The translations under genes were made by a program, and so were the position numbers. The notes below the pieces were generated by a model, which was given only the letters and a program-made list of their open reading frames with translations, had not been told where the DNA came from and made no database searches. This document shows positions 45,301 to 57,930 of a stretch of 64,000 bases of DNA, piece after piece. Origin of the DNA: Hyaloscypha bicolor E (lineage: Eukaryota; Ascomycota; Leotiomycetes; Helotiales; Hyaloscyphaceae); NCBI RefSeq assembly GCF_002865645.1, contig NW_020194544.1, positions 124,001-188,000 of the forward strand. The letters are read 5' to 3'. The first letter of the stretch is position 1. Every line of letters starts with the position of its first letter.

Positions 45301-46174
45301 AGAATTTCTTTAATTTCTTATTTAAGTTTATTATTAATTTTAATAAAATCTAGTAATATAAAAAATTAATTAAATTTTATATAATAAAAAAAGGTTTAAT
45401 TAATATAAATAGTTTATTATTTTATTAATTTTAAATAATTTAATAAAGAAATAATTTAATTTATTAAATAAATAATTTGTTTTTTATATATTTTTAATTA
45501 TATAAATTATATTTTTTAAATTAAAGTCTAGTTTCTATTTCTTTTTATTAGCTTATTTAGCTTAATACTTTTAAGTTATTATTATATATTTCTCGGATAT
45601 AATTAATAATAATATTAATTTTTTTAGTTTATTATTATAATTCTTTTTAATTAAATTTCTTTTTTAATATTTTAAATTTTATTATTAATAATATTTAATT
45701 AAAATTTAATTTGAATTTGGATTTATAATTAATTATTAAAGGAAATAAGCTAATTAATTTATATAAACAAATAATATTTATAATATTAAATACTGGGAAT
45801 AAATTTACTTGATTATTTTAAAAATAATTAATAAAGAAATAAAGTTAAATATTAATAATCTAATTAATTTTAATAATTTATTTATAAAATCCGAAATAAA
45901 TTAGAATTTTTAATTACTAAAATAATAAAACAAAAATTTCGAAATTACTAAATATAATAATAAAATAGATTAATAATAATTCTAATAATTATTATAATTT
46001 AGCTTTTAATTTTATTAATTAATATAATTATTTAATAATTATTTATATTCGATTATTTATGTTTTATTATTTCCTAAAAATATATAATATAATTATTTTA
46101 TTAAAGAAATATATTTAAAATATATTAGAAATATTTAGAAAGCTAAGCCTTTTATAAACTAGTATATTATAAAA
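42370..46174. other. Extreme AT-rich block without recognisable coding
   Basis: About 3.8 kb of nearly pure A+T sequence between two D copies. I could not read any protein on either strand. It includes the microsatellite at 43798-44053 and a stretch near 45104-45240 that resembles 31331-31480. Probably very old, RIP-saturated repeats. Confidence 0.55.
43798..44053. repeat. (AAATAAAATA)n microsatellite
   Basis: About 255 bases of ATAAA/AATAA units with occasional slips. It stands out even in this AT-rich setting by its strict period. Confidence 0.9.
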
Positions 46175-47631
46175 TATTATAAATATAGTATTTAGGGCTT
46201 AAGAATAAGATAAAAAGTTTCTTATAAAAATAATTTAAAGCTAAGAAAAAGAAAACTAGAATATAGAAAGTTATAAGAAAATATATATATTTTATAATAT
46301 ACTAGTTCTAAAGAGACTTAGTTTTCTAAATATTTTTAATATATTTCAAATATACTTTTCTAATAAAATAGCTATATTATATATATTTAGAAAATATCTA
46401 ATATTTAATTAGATATTTTAGATATTAAATATTTAAGAATTATAGTATTACTTTTTTTTATAAAAATAAGCTTATTTCTAAGCTTTATAAAAGTTATTAA
46501 TTTATCTAATTTTATATATTTTTTTTTCTAAAATAAATTAGTATTTTAGATATAAATATTATATATAAAAAACAAGTATTTTTAATATATAATTTAGAAA
46601 GATTTATTATTATTTCTATATAGTTCTTAATAAATATTATTTTTTATATAATCTAGCTAGTATTATAGGTTTTATAAAAGTTCTAGTATATTAATATTAT
46701 TATTATAAAAGTTTTATAAAAGTAGAAAACTATTATTTAATATTAAAGCTAGATATTATATTAGATTCTTATTCTAATTAATTTATTAAATTCTATATTT
46801 TAGTTTATTTCTTACTAGTTTAATTATAATAATTTATTTAATATTATATTTTTAATTATTATTCTTTAGTATTAATAGAAATAATTCCGGGTTTACTTAA
46901 TTTAATAAAGAATTCCTGGAGTTCTTTTATAACTTTTTTATATAAAAAACTAGATATATCTTTATAATTTCTAATAGTTTTAGAAGAAATAAATTATTAT
47001 ATTATTCTAAAATCTCAAATAGGTTTTCTATTTAATTCTTTAGTTTCTAATTTAAATAATTAGATTTCTAGTACTTTATAATAACTTATATTTTATTTCT
47101 AACTTTAAAATTAATTAAATAATAGTATTTATTAGCTTATATTATATACTATTTCTATATTTATTTTATATAACCTTAGGTAAATTACTATAATACAAGT
47201 AATTAATTTACTAATACTTTAGCTTTATTTTTATTTAGCTTGTTTTTAAATAAGCTAGCTTTAATAAAGAAGTTTTACTCTAGTAAAATATAAGGCTTAT
47301 AATTATTTTTAGTTATATAAAGAACTAGCTAATAGTTTTATATTAAAAGAAAGCTTATTAATAATTAATTATAATAACTTATTTATTTTAGTTATTTTAA
47401 TAATAATTAGTATATAAATATAAGCTTTAATTAAAATACTAATTAATTATTTTTATTTATTTATTTATTTAAAAATAATTAGTTATTAAAAGCTTGAGTT
47501 TTATATTAATTCTTATATAAAATTCGCTTTAAAAATCAAATATAAATTAGGGTTTCTAATTTAATATAATTATTTCTAAAATACTTATTTAGTATATTAT
47601 ATAAAATAAAAATAGAAATACTAGTTATTTA
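46175..47631 (-). mobile_element. Ty3/gypsy element D3, 3' part only
   Basis: LTR at 46175-46448 (274 bp) and the following 1.18 kb match D1 from 35639 to about 37090. At about 47632 the match to D1 stops abruptly, inside the integrase region, and sequence assigned to element E begins. D3 is more AT-shifted than D1. No 5' LTR of D3 is in the window; it may lie beyond the right edge, after E. Confidence 0.82.
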
Positions 47632-47692
47632 GTATAATATAATGGGCTATATTTTTTAAAAATTATATTATTTTAGTAATTTTAAGGTTTTA

Positions 47693-47728
47693 GTTATATA
47701 ATAAAGGCCGCGGCCTTTACTATATAAC
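47693..47728. repeat. 36-bp palindrome with GC core GGCCGCGGCC
   Basis: GTTATATAATAAAGGCCG is followed by its reverse complement with one mismatch (18-base arms, no loop). The same palindrome, decayed to GGCTATAGCC in the centre, occurs in the copia copies at 48493-48528 and 54759-54794 and, weaker, at 30810-30845. The preceding AAGGTTTTAG is shared too. Confidence 0.85.
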
Positions 47729-48043
47729 TTGTAGAAATTATATAAAAAAGCTAGTTTTTTTATAATTCTAGAAAATAATTCTTTTTTAATATTTACCTAA
47801 TTAAGCTTTTATATACTATATATTATTTATATTTTATTATTTATATTTTTAATCTTATTATTTTATTATTAAGTTATATTTTATATTCTAGTATATTTTA
47901 TATAGGTTTTTATTTTATTATAATTTTTTTTATATATTTTATAATAAGTAATATAAAGAAAATTAAAACTTTATAATTAAGGTAATACTTTTATAAAGTT
48001 CTAAGAAATTTTTATAAAACAGATTATTAGTTTAGTAAGTTAG

Positions 48044-48370
48044 TATTAGTTTACTAGTAATATATAATACTATTATATAAATATAATAATACTAGTTATA
48101 TTAGTTAATAAAGTTATTATTATTTAGAAATAGGAATTATAATATTATAATATTAATATATAATTCCCAAATCTACTAAGCCTAAAGAAATCTAGTTTAT
48201 TAGTTAAATTACTAATAGGATATAAGATTATATAACTATATCTCGTATCTTATATCTTATTACTTATATCCTATTACTTATATCTTATTATTTATATCCT
48301 ATTACTTATATCCCGTATTTCGTATCCCGTAATTATATATATAACTCCTAAAGAAATAGCTATACTAATA
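48044..48370 (-). repeat. 3' LTR of A2
   Basis: 327 bp; longer than A1's LTR through extra GGGATA-type units (seen here as TATCCTATTAC repeats). Confidence 0.9.
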
Positions 48371-51300
48371 CTAGAAATTCTCTAAAAATACAAAAAATAA
48401 TATATTTCTCTAATTATATATAAATTCTCTAATCTGGCCTAGTATTAGATTTTCTAAATACTTTATATATTTATATTACTTCTAAGGTTTTAGTTATATA
48501 CTAAAAGCTATAGCCTTTTATATATAACTTTTTCTCTTATAATATTCTTTTATCTCATATATCTATTTCCTATTCTATTTATATTTAACTTATTCTTCTA
48601 TATCTAATTATATAGTATTTATATTAATTAGGTATTTAAGGGCATTTATTAGTTTTAATTTCGTTATGAAATTAGTAGAATTTAATTCTTTCTTAATCTA
48701 TTTAACTTCTATAATCTCTTATTATTTATATGCCTAATAAAAGTATATTATATTAATTATTAGATACTTTTCTCGAGTAGTTCCTAATTTAATAAGGCAT
48801 TCGTATAATAACTTTAAATTCGTATAGATTACTAGTAATAGTTCTATTTCTAGTACTTTATTAATTATAGATTTAATTAAAGTACTTATATTAAAACTAT
48901 AAGCTATACTATAGAGTTCTAAAGCTAGAATACTTCTAGTAACTTTCTTGTATTTAATAAAGAACTAGAATATATCCGATTTAGGAAAAGAGATCTCTAT
49001 TATTTATAAATAAAGTATTTATAAAAATAATTAAATATAAGAACTTTCTTACTAGCTTTATAAATCTTAGTTCTTTGGTAATATTCTTAATTTGCTATTA
49101 AATATACTTATTAAGTGCCTTTATATTAGTTTTCGAGGATTTAATAGCCTAGGCTATAATTAATAGGTTATATAAAGCTTCTAGTTAATAGACTAATATA
49201 ATATATACTTCTCTAGTATATTAGGTAATATATTAGTTCTTAATAGAGAGATCTTAATAAATAGTACCCTTATTACTTATAGTAATAGTATTTTTTATAG
49301 AAATAATTCGGAGGTTTTTATATTAGTATTTTTATATAAAAGTAATTCTAGTAATATTTATATAAATAATACCTTTATTAAACTTGAGATTATAATTAAT
49401 AATAAGGTATTTATATTTCTTAGTTAAGAACTTAGTTTCTTAAAGCTTTAGTTACTTTGTTTTTATAAAATTATTAGTTCTAATAAATAAAATATTATTA
49501 GTTTAAAAGCTAATAATTCCGAAGAATTACTTATTATAAAGAAGAAAGAATTATAAATTAACTATTTTATAGAAAGCTTATTAATATAATAAGAATAATA
49601 AGTCTTAAACTAATAGTTCCTAGCTTCTGGTATATTATATAATAGTTTTATAATTTTTAGAATTAAATTATTATTTAGATTTAGCTTTCTAGTAAGCTTA
49701 TAAGATGAGTTAATATAAAAATTATAATTAAATAAGATTATTAATTAGATATAAGCTTGCGAAATATTATATAAATATAATTCTATAGTATCTATTATTA
49801 TAGTAGTAATACTAAGAATAATTTTCTAGCTAATATATTAAATAATAGGTAATTATATTAATACTATATATTTCTTACTATTATTATAAGTTTAAATAAC
49901 TAGTCTTAATTTCTTAAGCTCTTTTTCTATATCCTTATTCTTAATCTTATTAATAAACCGGAAGTTAAAGATATATGTTTTCTTTAATATTTAAGATCTG
50001 AAAATAACCTTAAATATATTCTTTTCTAGAAAGCTAGTAACTTTAACTTAATAGAAGTTCTTATATAGGTTATTATCTTATAAGAATACTATAATATCCG
50101 GGTTCTTATAAGAGTATTCTCTATTATATTTTAGTGAAATAGCGGGAATAGTAAGAGAAATTATACTTGTATTATCTTTAGTTTTATTATAGAATTCGGG
50201 AATAAGTTTAGGTTTAGAGCTATTAATAATAACCTTAATATCTCTTATATAAAAGAGCTTTATAGAGATTGAATAAAAAGTAGAATTAGATAATTAGAGC
50301 TTATTAATAAGCTAGCCGAGATTATTAGAAGAGTCCGAGACTATATATTAGTATACTAGTAAGTTTTAATAGGAGGTAATAATCTTATTATATAAGAATT
50401 TAGTATTTTATAAGGCAAGAGTAAAACTATACTATAATTTATATAGATTATTAATTAGTATTTAGATAAGCTTAAATATTGTCTTTTTAGGGTTCTTTAT
50501 TATTATAGTTACTAAAATAATAGTATTTTATTTATCTAAATTTTAATAATAGAAACCGGGGCTTTTAAAAAAGCTATAGATATTTATATAAGCCTTTTTA
50601 TATATATGACTCGAGAGCTAGTTATTATAGAAATAGTCTTATACTAGTTCCTTTAATATAATAGGAAAAGCTCTTACTAGTATCTTTTCTAGGAACTTTA
50701 TATATTAGTAAATATTAAAAAAAATAATAAGTTTATAATTAAAACTACTATTAGTTCCGTTATATTTCTATATTTCGGAATATATCTTTATTACTTCCCT
50801 AATAAGCTTCCTAGTAGAAATAATAGGTACTAATTAATAGTAGTTCGGGTTTAGTATAAATACTAGTAATAGTAAAAATAGAAATAGTAAATAGCCTTAA
50901 TTTAGAAAAGATAAATAAATAGTTTGATTTCTTAATTAAGATTATTTAGTTCTCTTATATCTAGTTTTATTTAGAGTAAGATAAACTAATATAATAGGTT
51001 TCTAAAGAAGATTTATTTTAATTAGATTATTATTAATAATATTAGTTTTATTTTATATACTTTTTATTTTTTCTTAGATAAGATTAATAAAGAATTATAT
51101 AATAATAAGGTTTCTATAGTTCTATTTAATATAAATACTATTATACTAAAGTTAGGCTTAAAGATTTAATATAAATATATAATTAATTAGATTATATATT
51201 ATAGTATTAAAGTTTTTAAAGTTATTCTAAAATAGATCCTATAGATTATTATTACTTTTCTTATATAAGATATACTAATATATCTTAGTTATTATATATT

Positions 51301-52112
51301 CCTAAAGTTTAGTTTTTATTATAGTTATTAAGTTAATACTATTTTCTTATTTCTTAATTAGTTTCTTTCTTTTATTAGTATCTATATTAAACCGAGTTTA
51401 GGTTCTTTCTAGTATATATATATGGTTTATAGTAAGAGGAATTTAAAAGTAAAGTAATTTATAATAGGTTTATAGAAAGAATTTAATAATAAAAATATCT
51501 AGATACCTAGTTTAGATATCTGGTTTAGATACTAGATATCTAGTTTAGATATCTAGTTAAGATACTAGATATCTAGTTATTAAGATATTAAATACCTAGT
51601 TTAGATATTAGATATCTCAGATATCTAGAGATATTATAGGTATTAAAGTAAATATTTTGCCCTTAAATATTTTATTTATAATAAGAAAGTTAGGAAGTGA
51701 AATATTATAATTCCGGAAGAATCTAAAACTCAAAGAACTTAATTTAATAGTAAAATTAAAGTAGTAATTAAAGAGTTTTAAGGATATATATAAGATATAT
51801 ATTCCGGAAAAAGAGTCCTATAAATATAAGTATTATATAAATAGAAAAGATAGTTTCTAAAAAAATAGTTTTAGAACTAAAAGAAGTTAGTTTTAAAGAA
51901 TAATAGAAGTTAAATAAATAAATAAATAAATAACTAATTACTTATTAATTAGTAAGAGCTAGATATCTTTTCTATAAGCTACTAAATACTTTTATAAAAT
52001 TAATAAGTAGTTTCCTTCTTTAATATAAAATAAACTAGATTTGTTTTAGGCTACTAAATGCTTTTAGGACTAATCTAAAATCTTCTCTAATCTATATATA
52101 TAAACTAATTAG

Positions 52113-52439
52113 TATTAGTTTACTAGTAATATATAGTATTATTATATAAATATAGAAATACTAGTTATATTAGTTAGTAAAATTATTATTATTTAGAAAT
52201 AGAAATTATAGTATTATAGTATTAATATATAATTCCTAAATTTACTAAGCCTAAAGAGGTCTAGTCTACTAATTAAGTTACTAATAAGATACGAGGTTAT
52301 ATAACTATATTTTATATTTTATATTCTATTACTTATATTCTATTACTTATATTTTATTACTTATATCTTATTACTTATATCTTATATCTCATATCTTATA
52401 ACTATATATATAACTCTCAAAGAAATAGCTATACTAATA
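52113..52439 (-). repeat. 5' LTR of A2
   Basis: 327 bp, followed by target duplication GTTAG. Confidence 0.9.
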
Positions 52440-52899
52440 GTTAGAAAAGAAAAGAGCTATTATAATATTTTAAGCCTAAAACTAAAATATTAAAGATATA
52501 TAAATATTAATCTTAATATCTTATATTAATTTCTAATATATTTAGTAATTTAAATATAAGTTAGTTATAAAATATAATTATTAATATAATATATAAAAAT
52601 AATAGAAATAGAAACTAATTATAGAAAAAAAAGAAATAAAGCAAATAAAATAAGAAATATTATACTAAAATAATATAAATTAGATCTTAGTTAGAAATAA
52701 ACTTTAATATTCGAAAATAAAGTTATATTATTAATTTATATATTATTTTTAGTTATAATAAAAACCGAAATAAAAATAGTATTATTTTTAATAAAAAAGC
52801 TTATTTTTAAATCCAAAAAAGAAATTTAAAAAAGAAAATATTTTTAATTTTAAATAAAATAATAAATAGGAATTAGAAATAAGAAATTATATAAATAAT

Positions 52900-54329
52900 C
52901 TAGAGAAGCTTTTAGAGAAAGAAAAAAATACTAAATAAAAAAAAATAAAAGAATTCAGAAAAGTTAGAAAAATTAGTAAAATTATTTTTATTATTTTTAT
53001 TATTACTTTTAATAGTATTATTAAATATATCTAATTTAGTAAAATTAAGAAAAAATATTATAAATATTAAATTAATAAAATAAAAAATAAAATATAAGTA
53101 ATAGAAATAAAACTAGAAAAGCCATTATTTTATTACTATTAATATTAAAACTCGAACCTTAATTATATTTATTATTATTAACTAGTTTCTTCTAAATTCT
53201 GGTTTCTAAATTAAAAGATATATTTAAATAAGAAGTTAGCTCTTTAGGAATTTTATTAATAAAAGTTTTAGATATAGAAATTCTATAATTAATTATAAAA
53301 GAAATTATTAAAATTAGTATAATTAAGAATAAATATATACTAGTACCGGATTTAAATCTATTACTAGTAAAAGCTCCTGAAATATTATAATTTTAAGAAA
53401 GTAATATTTCTATATTCTTGAAATAATATATAAATATATATAAGAATTATTATATTTCTAATAATACTAAAAAAAAAAGAATTATTTATTATATTTCTTT
53501 TATTTATAAGAATTAGATTAAAACTATACCAGAATACTATATTAATAACTTAGAAAATTACTAAAAAACCAAGTTTTTAAGGCCTTATTAAAAGAATTCC
53601 GAAAATATAATTAGGAAATATTTAAAATTAGCTATAACTTTCTTAATTAAATTATTATATAAATCTAAAATAAAAGAAATTTTTCTAAGTCTTATATTAA
53701 TATATTTAATAAAATATTAAAAGAATTATTAAAAAGAAAAGAAATAAAAGAAATAATTTAATATTAAGAATTTATAAAAGAATTATTTATTCTAAAAAAA
53801 ATTATATTCTTAAAAATATAAACTTTAAGTTTATAAATATTTCTATTTATAAATATAGTAAAATATATATCAAAAAATAATAGTATTTTATTAGTATAAA
53901 AAAAAGAAATACTATTTTAATATTATTAATAATTTAGATATATTTAGATTTAGATAAAAATACTTAGATATAGTAATTTATAATATAATTCCTAAACTAG
54001 AAAATAATTATTTTTTACTAATTTCTTCTATTATATTTTCTAAAGCTATTATAAATATAAGTAAAAAAGGAATCTAGCTTATAGCTAATTATATAAAATT
54101 TACTAAAAATAGTAAACTTAAAAGAAATAATATTAACTAGTTAGTAAAGAATCTAGAAAAACGATTTATTATTATTATAATTTAAGAGAATATTTATAGT
54201 TTATTTATATAATCTAGCTAATTATAGTAGATATAATAATATTAATAGCCTAGTAAATATAATTCGAGTTTTTAGAGAAAATATACTAGAAGTTATAATA
54301 AAGATTATAAAGAATACTATAATAGCTAT
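52900..54329 (+). pseudogene. Gag-like remnant of E, first part
   Basis: Plus-strand sequence can be read in short runs as Gag-like protein (for example KTIPEYYINNLENY near 53520 and RPYQKNSENI near 53590) with many stops. Assignment to Gag rests on position before the E polymerase and on the charged, Gln-rich look. A3 interrupts it at 54329. Confidence 0.4.
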
Positions 54330-54636
54330 TATTAATTTACTAATAATATATAATACTATTATATAAATATAGAAATACTAGTTATATTAGTTAGTAAAGT
54401 TATTATTATTTAGAAGTAAGAATTATAATATTATAATATTAATATATAATTCTTAAATTTACTAAGCCTAAAAGCCTAAAAAAGTCTAGTTTACTAGTCG
54501 AGTTATTAATAAAATATAAGGTTATATAACTATATCTCGTATTTTATATCTTATTATTTATATTCTATTACTTATATCTCGTATTTCATATCCCGTAATT
54601 ATATATATAACTTTTAAAGAAATAGCTATACTAATA
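54330..54636 (-). repeat. 3' LTR of A3
   Basis: 307 bp. The left end reads TATTAAT, one transition away from the family TATTAGT. Confidence 0.88.
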
Positions 54637-54849
54637 CTAGAAACTTTCTAAAAACGCAAAAAATAATATCTTTTTCTAATTATATATAAATTTCTTAATC
54701 CGGCCTAATACTAGATTTCCTAAATACTTTATATATTTATATTATTTCTGAGGTTTTAGTTATATACTAAAGGCTATAGCCTTTTATATATAATTTTCCT
54801 TCTTATAATATTTTTTTATTTTATATATTTATTTCTTATTTTATTTATA

Positions 54850-57800
54850 TTTAATCTATTTCTCTATATCTAATTATATAGTATTTATATTAATTAGATA
54901 CTTGAGGATATTTATTAGTTTTAATTTTATTATAAAATTAGTAGAATTTAATTCTTTCTTAATTTATTTAACTTTTATAATCTCTTATTATTTATATATC
55001 TAGTAAAGATATATTATATTAATTATTAAATACTTTTCTTAAGTAATTTCTAATTTAATAAGGCATTTATATAACGACTTTAAATTCATATAAATTACTA
55101 GTAATAGTTCTATTTCTAGTACTTTATTAATTATAGATTTAATTAAAGTATTTATATTAAAGCTATAAGCCATATTATAAAGTTCTAAAACTAGAATACT
55201 TCTAGTAATTCTTTTATATTTAATAGAGAACTAGTAAATAATATTAGTATATTTAGTTCTATTTATTAGAACTAGAATATATCTAATTTGGGAAAAGAAA
55301 TCTCTATTATTTATAAATAAAGTATTTATAAAAATAATTAAATATAAGAACTTTTTAATTAGCTTTATAAATCTCAGTTCTCTAATAGTATTCTTAATTT
55401 ACTATTAAATATACTTATTAAGTGCCTTTATATTAGTTTCCGAGAGTTTAATAACTTAAGTAGTAATTAATAAATTATATAAAGCTTCTAGTTAATAAAC
55501 TAATATAATATATACTTCTCTAGTATATTAAGTAACATATTAGTTTTTAATAAAAAGATCTTAATAAATAGTATTTCTATTATTTATAATAGTTGTATTT
55601 TTTATAGAAATAGTTTAGAGGTTTTTATATTAGTATTTTTATATAAGAATAATTCTAGTAATATTTATATAAATAATATCTTTATTAAACTCGAGATTAT
55701 AATTAGAAATAAGATATTTATATTTCTTAGACAAGAACTTAGTCTTATAGAACTTTAGTTACTTTATTTTTATAAAATTATTAGTTCTAATAAATAGAGT
55801 ATTATTAGTTTAAAGACTAATAATTCCGAAGAATTATTTATTATAAAAGAAGCAAGAATTATAAGTTAACTATTCTATAAAAAGCTTATTAATATAGTAG
55901 AAATAATAAGTCTTAAACTAGTAATTCCTAGTTTCTAGTATATTATATAATAGTTTTATAATTTTTAGAACTAAATTATTATTTAGATTTAGCTTTTTAA
56001 TAAGCTTATAAAATAAGTTAATATAAAAATTATAGTTAAGTAAGATTATTAATTAGATATAAGCTTGCGAGATATTATATAAATATAATTTTATAGTATT
56101 TATTATTATAGTAATAATACTAAGAATAATTCTCTAACTAATATATTAAATAATAAGTAATTATATTAATATTATATATTTCTTACTATTATTATAAGTC
56201 TAAATAACTAGTTTTAATTTCTTAAACTCTCTTTCTATATTCTTATTTTTAGTTTTATTAATAAACCGGGAATTAAAAATATTTTTTTTTTTTAGTATCT
56301 GAGATCTAGAAATAACCTCAAATATATTTTTTTCTAGAAAGCTAGTAATTTTAACTTAATAAAAGTTCTTATATAAGTTATTATTCTATAGAAATACTAT
56401 AAAATCCGGGTTCTTATAAGGGTATTCTTTATTATACTTTAATAAAATAGCAGGAATAATAAAAGGAATTATATCTATATTATTTTTAGTCTTATTATAA
56501 AGTTTAGAAATAAGTTTAGGTTTGAGGCTATTAGTAATAACTTTAATATTTCCTATATAAAAGAACTTTATAAAGGTTAAGTAAAAGGTAATATTATTAT
56601 ATAATAAAGCTAATATATAGTTCTTTCTATTAATAGTTACTAGCTTATATAGCCTATTTTAACTATTAGATTAACTAGTATTTCTTTTATATTATATAAA
56701 AATATTCGAATTTAAGAAAAGTTTATAGATATTAGTAATACTAGAACTATTTCAGATATTTAGGGTATTTGTAATCTAGTATCTAGCTTAAAACTTCTAA
56801 ATTTCTATTATTATTTTCTTAAATATTACTAATTACTATAATATAATTAGTAATAAAGTATTATATTTAGTTATTCGGGATAAAGTACTATAAACCAAGA
56901 GAATTAGAATAATATTATTAAGTCTAGTAGAATTATTAATAGTTTTAAAAGCTATTTGAAATATAATATCCTTATTAATTCTATTAATTTTAGCTATAAT
57001 AATAAGATAAATATATTAAATTAGGCTATAGTAATATTTTATAATTCTAATAAAATTATAAGCTTTTATAGAAATAATTTTAGTCTTAGTTCCTATAATA
57101 TTTATAAGCTAAGTAAACTTCTTACTAGTAAACTACTTTCTAGTATCTATTATAATCTAATTAGAAGAGCCTAAATAGATATTAATTTAATACTATTTTA
57201 GGATATCTCAAATATATAATATACTAATATTTTAAAGCTATTAGCTAACTTAATATCTAGTATCTTTATTAATAATATAAAGTATAGGCTTATTAAAAAT
57301 ATAGAAAATATTAATAATAATAAAGTAATTAAAGCTAATATTATTTCTTAGATTAAACTTAAATTATACTAGTAATTATCCGAATTTCTAGTATTATTTA
57401 TAGTACTTTATAAGATATTTAAAGGCTTTTATATTAATATTATAGCCTGCTTATTCTAGTATATTTTAGAACTTACTAATAAATAAATAACTAAAATAGT
57501 AATATAGATATTATAATTTAATCTTTATAAGAAAGTAGGAATTATAAATAAAGAATTCGGAAATAAAGCTTTATAGAATAGTATTCTAAAATAAGAAAGA
57601 ATATTTAAAATATTATATTATAGATATAAAGCATTTAGTAAAAATAATAAAATAATTAATAAGATTATTAAAATAGATTTCTAGCTTATTTATATTAGTT
57701 AAGCTAAATAGAAATAGAGTTTTTATAAGTATAATATAGAATTATACTTACCTAATTAATATTCTTATTATTATAGATTTAATAAAGAATATAGATCTAA

Positions 57801-57930
57801 TACTAAACTAGATATTAATTTAACTTTTAGTAGTTTTATTAAGTTTAATACTATTATTAGTTTACTATAAAGCTTAGAATTAGTTAGAACTAGTAGTTAA
57901 GAATCTAGAGACTCTAATATTAATTATAAC
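54850..57930 (-). pseudogene. Protease-integrase-reverse transcriptase-RNase H of A3
   Basis: Same copia Pol as in A1, readable on the minus strand with stops taken as Gln/Trp. The reverse transcriptase Asp-Asp is Asn-Asn (55801-55806) and the protease site near 57.9 kb reads as NIRVS where DTGAS is expected. More AT-shifted than A1 in most stretches. Confidence 0.78.

Larger units (their letters stand above)
48044..52439 (-). mobile_element. Ty1/copia element A2 with internal deletion; TSD GTTAG
   Basis: LTRs of 327 bp each at 48044-48370 and 52113-52439, ends TATTAGT ... ACTAATA. Flanks are GTTAG at 48039-48043 and GTTAG at 52440-52444. RNase H and reverse transcriptase read on the minus strand at about 48.6-50.0 kb. 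Around 50285 the sequence jumps from the equivalent of A3 56590 to A3 58612, so about 2.0 kb with integrase, protease and the end of Gag is missing. The reverse transcriptase Asp-Asp is Asn-Asn (49494-49499). Both ends intact means the deletion is internal, either inherited or made in place. Confidence 0.92.
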
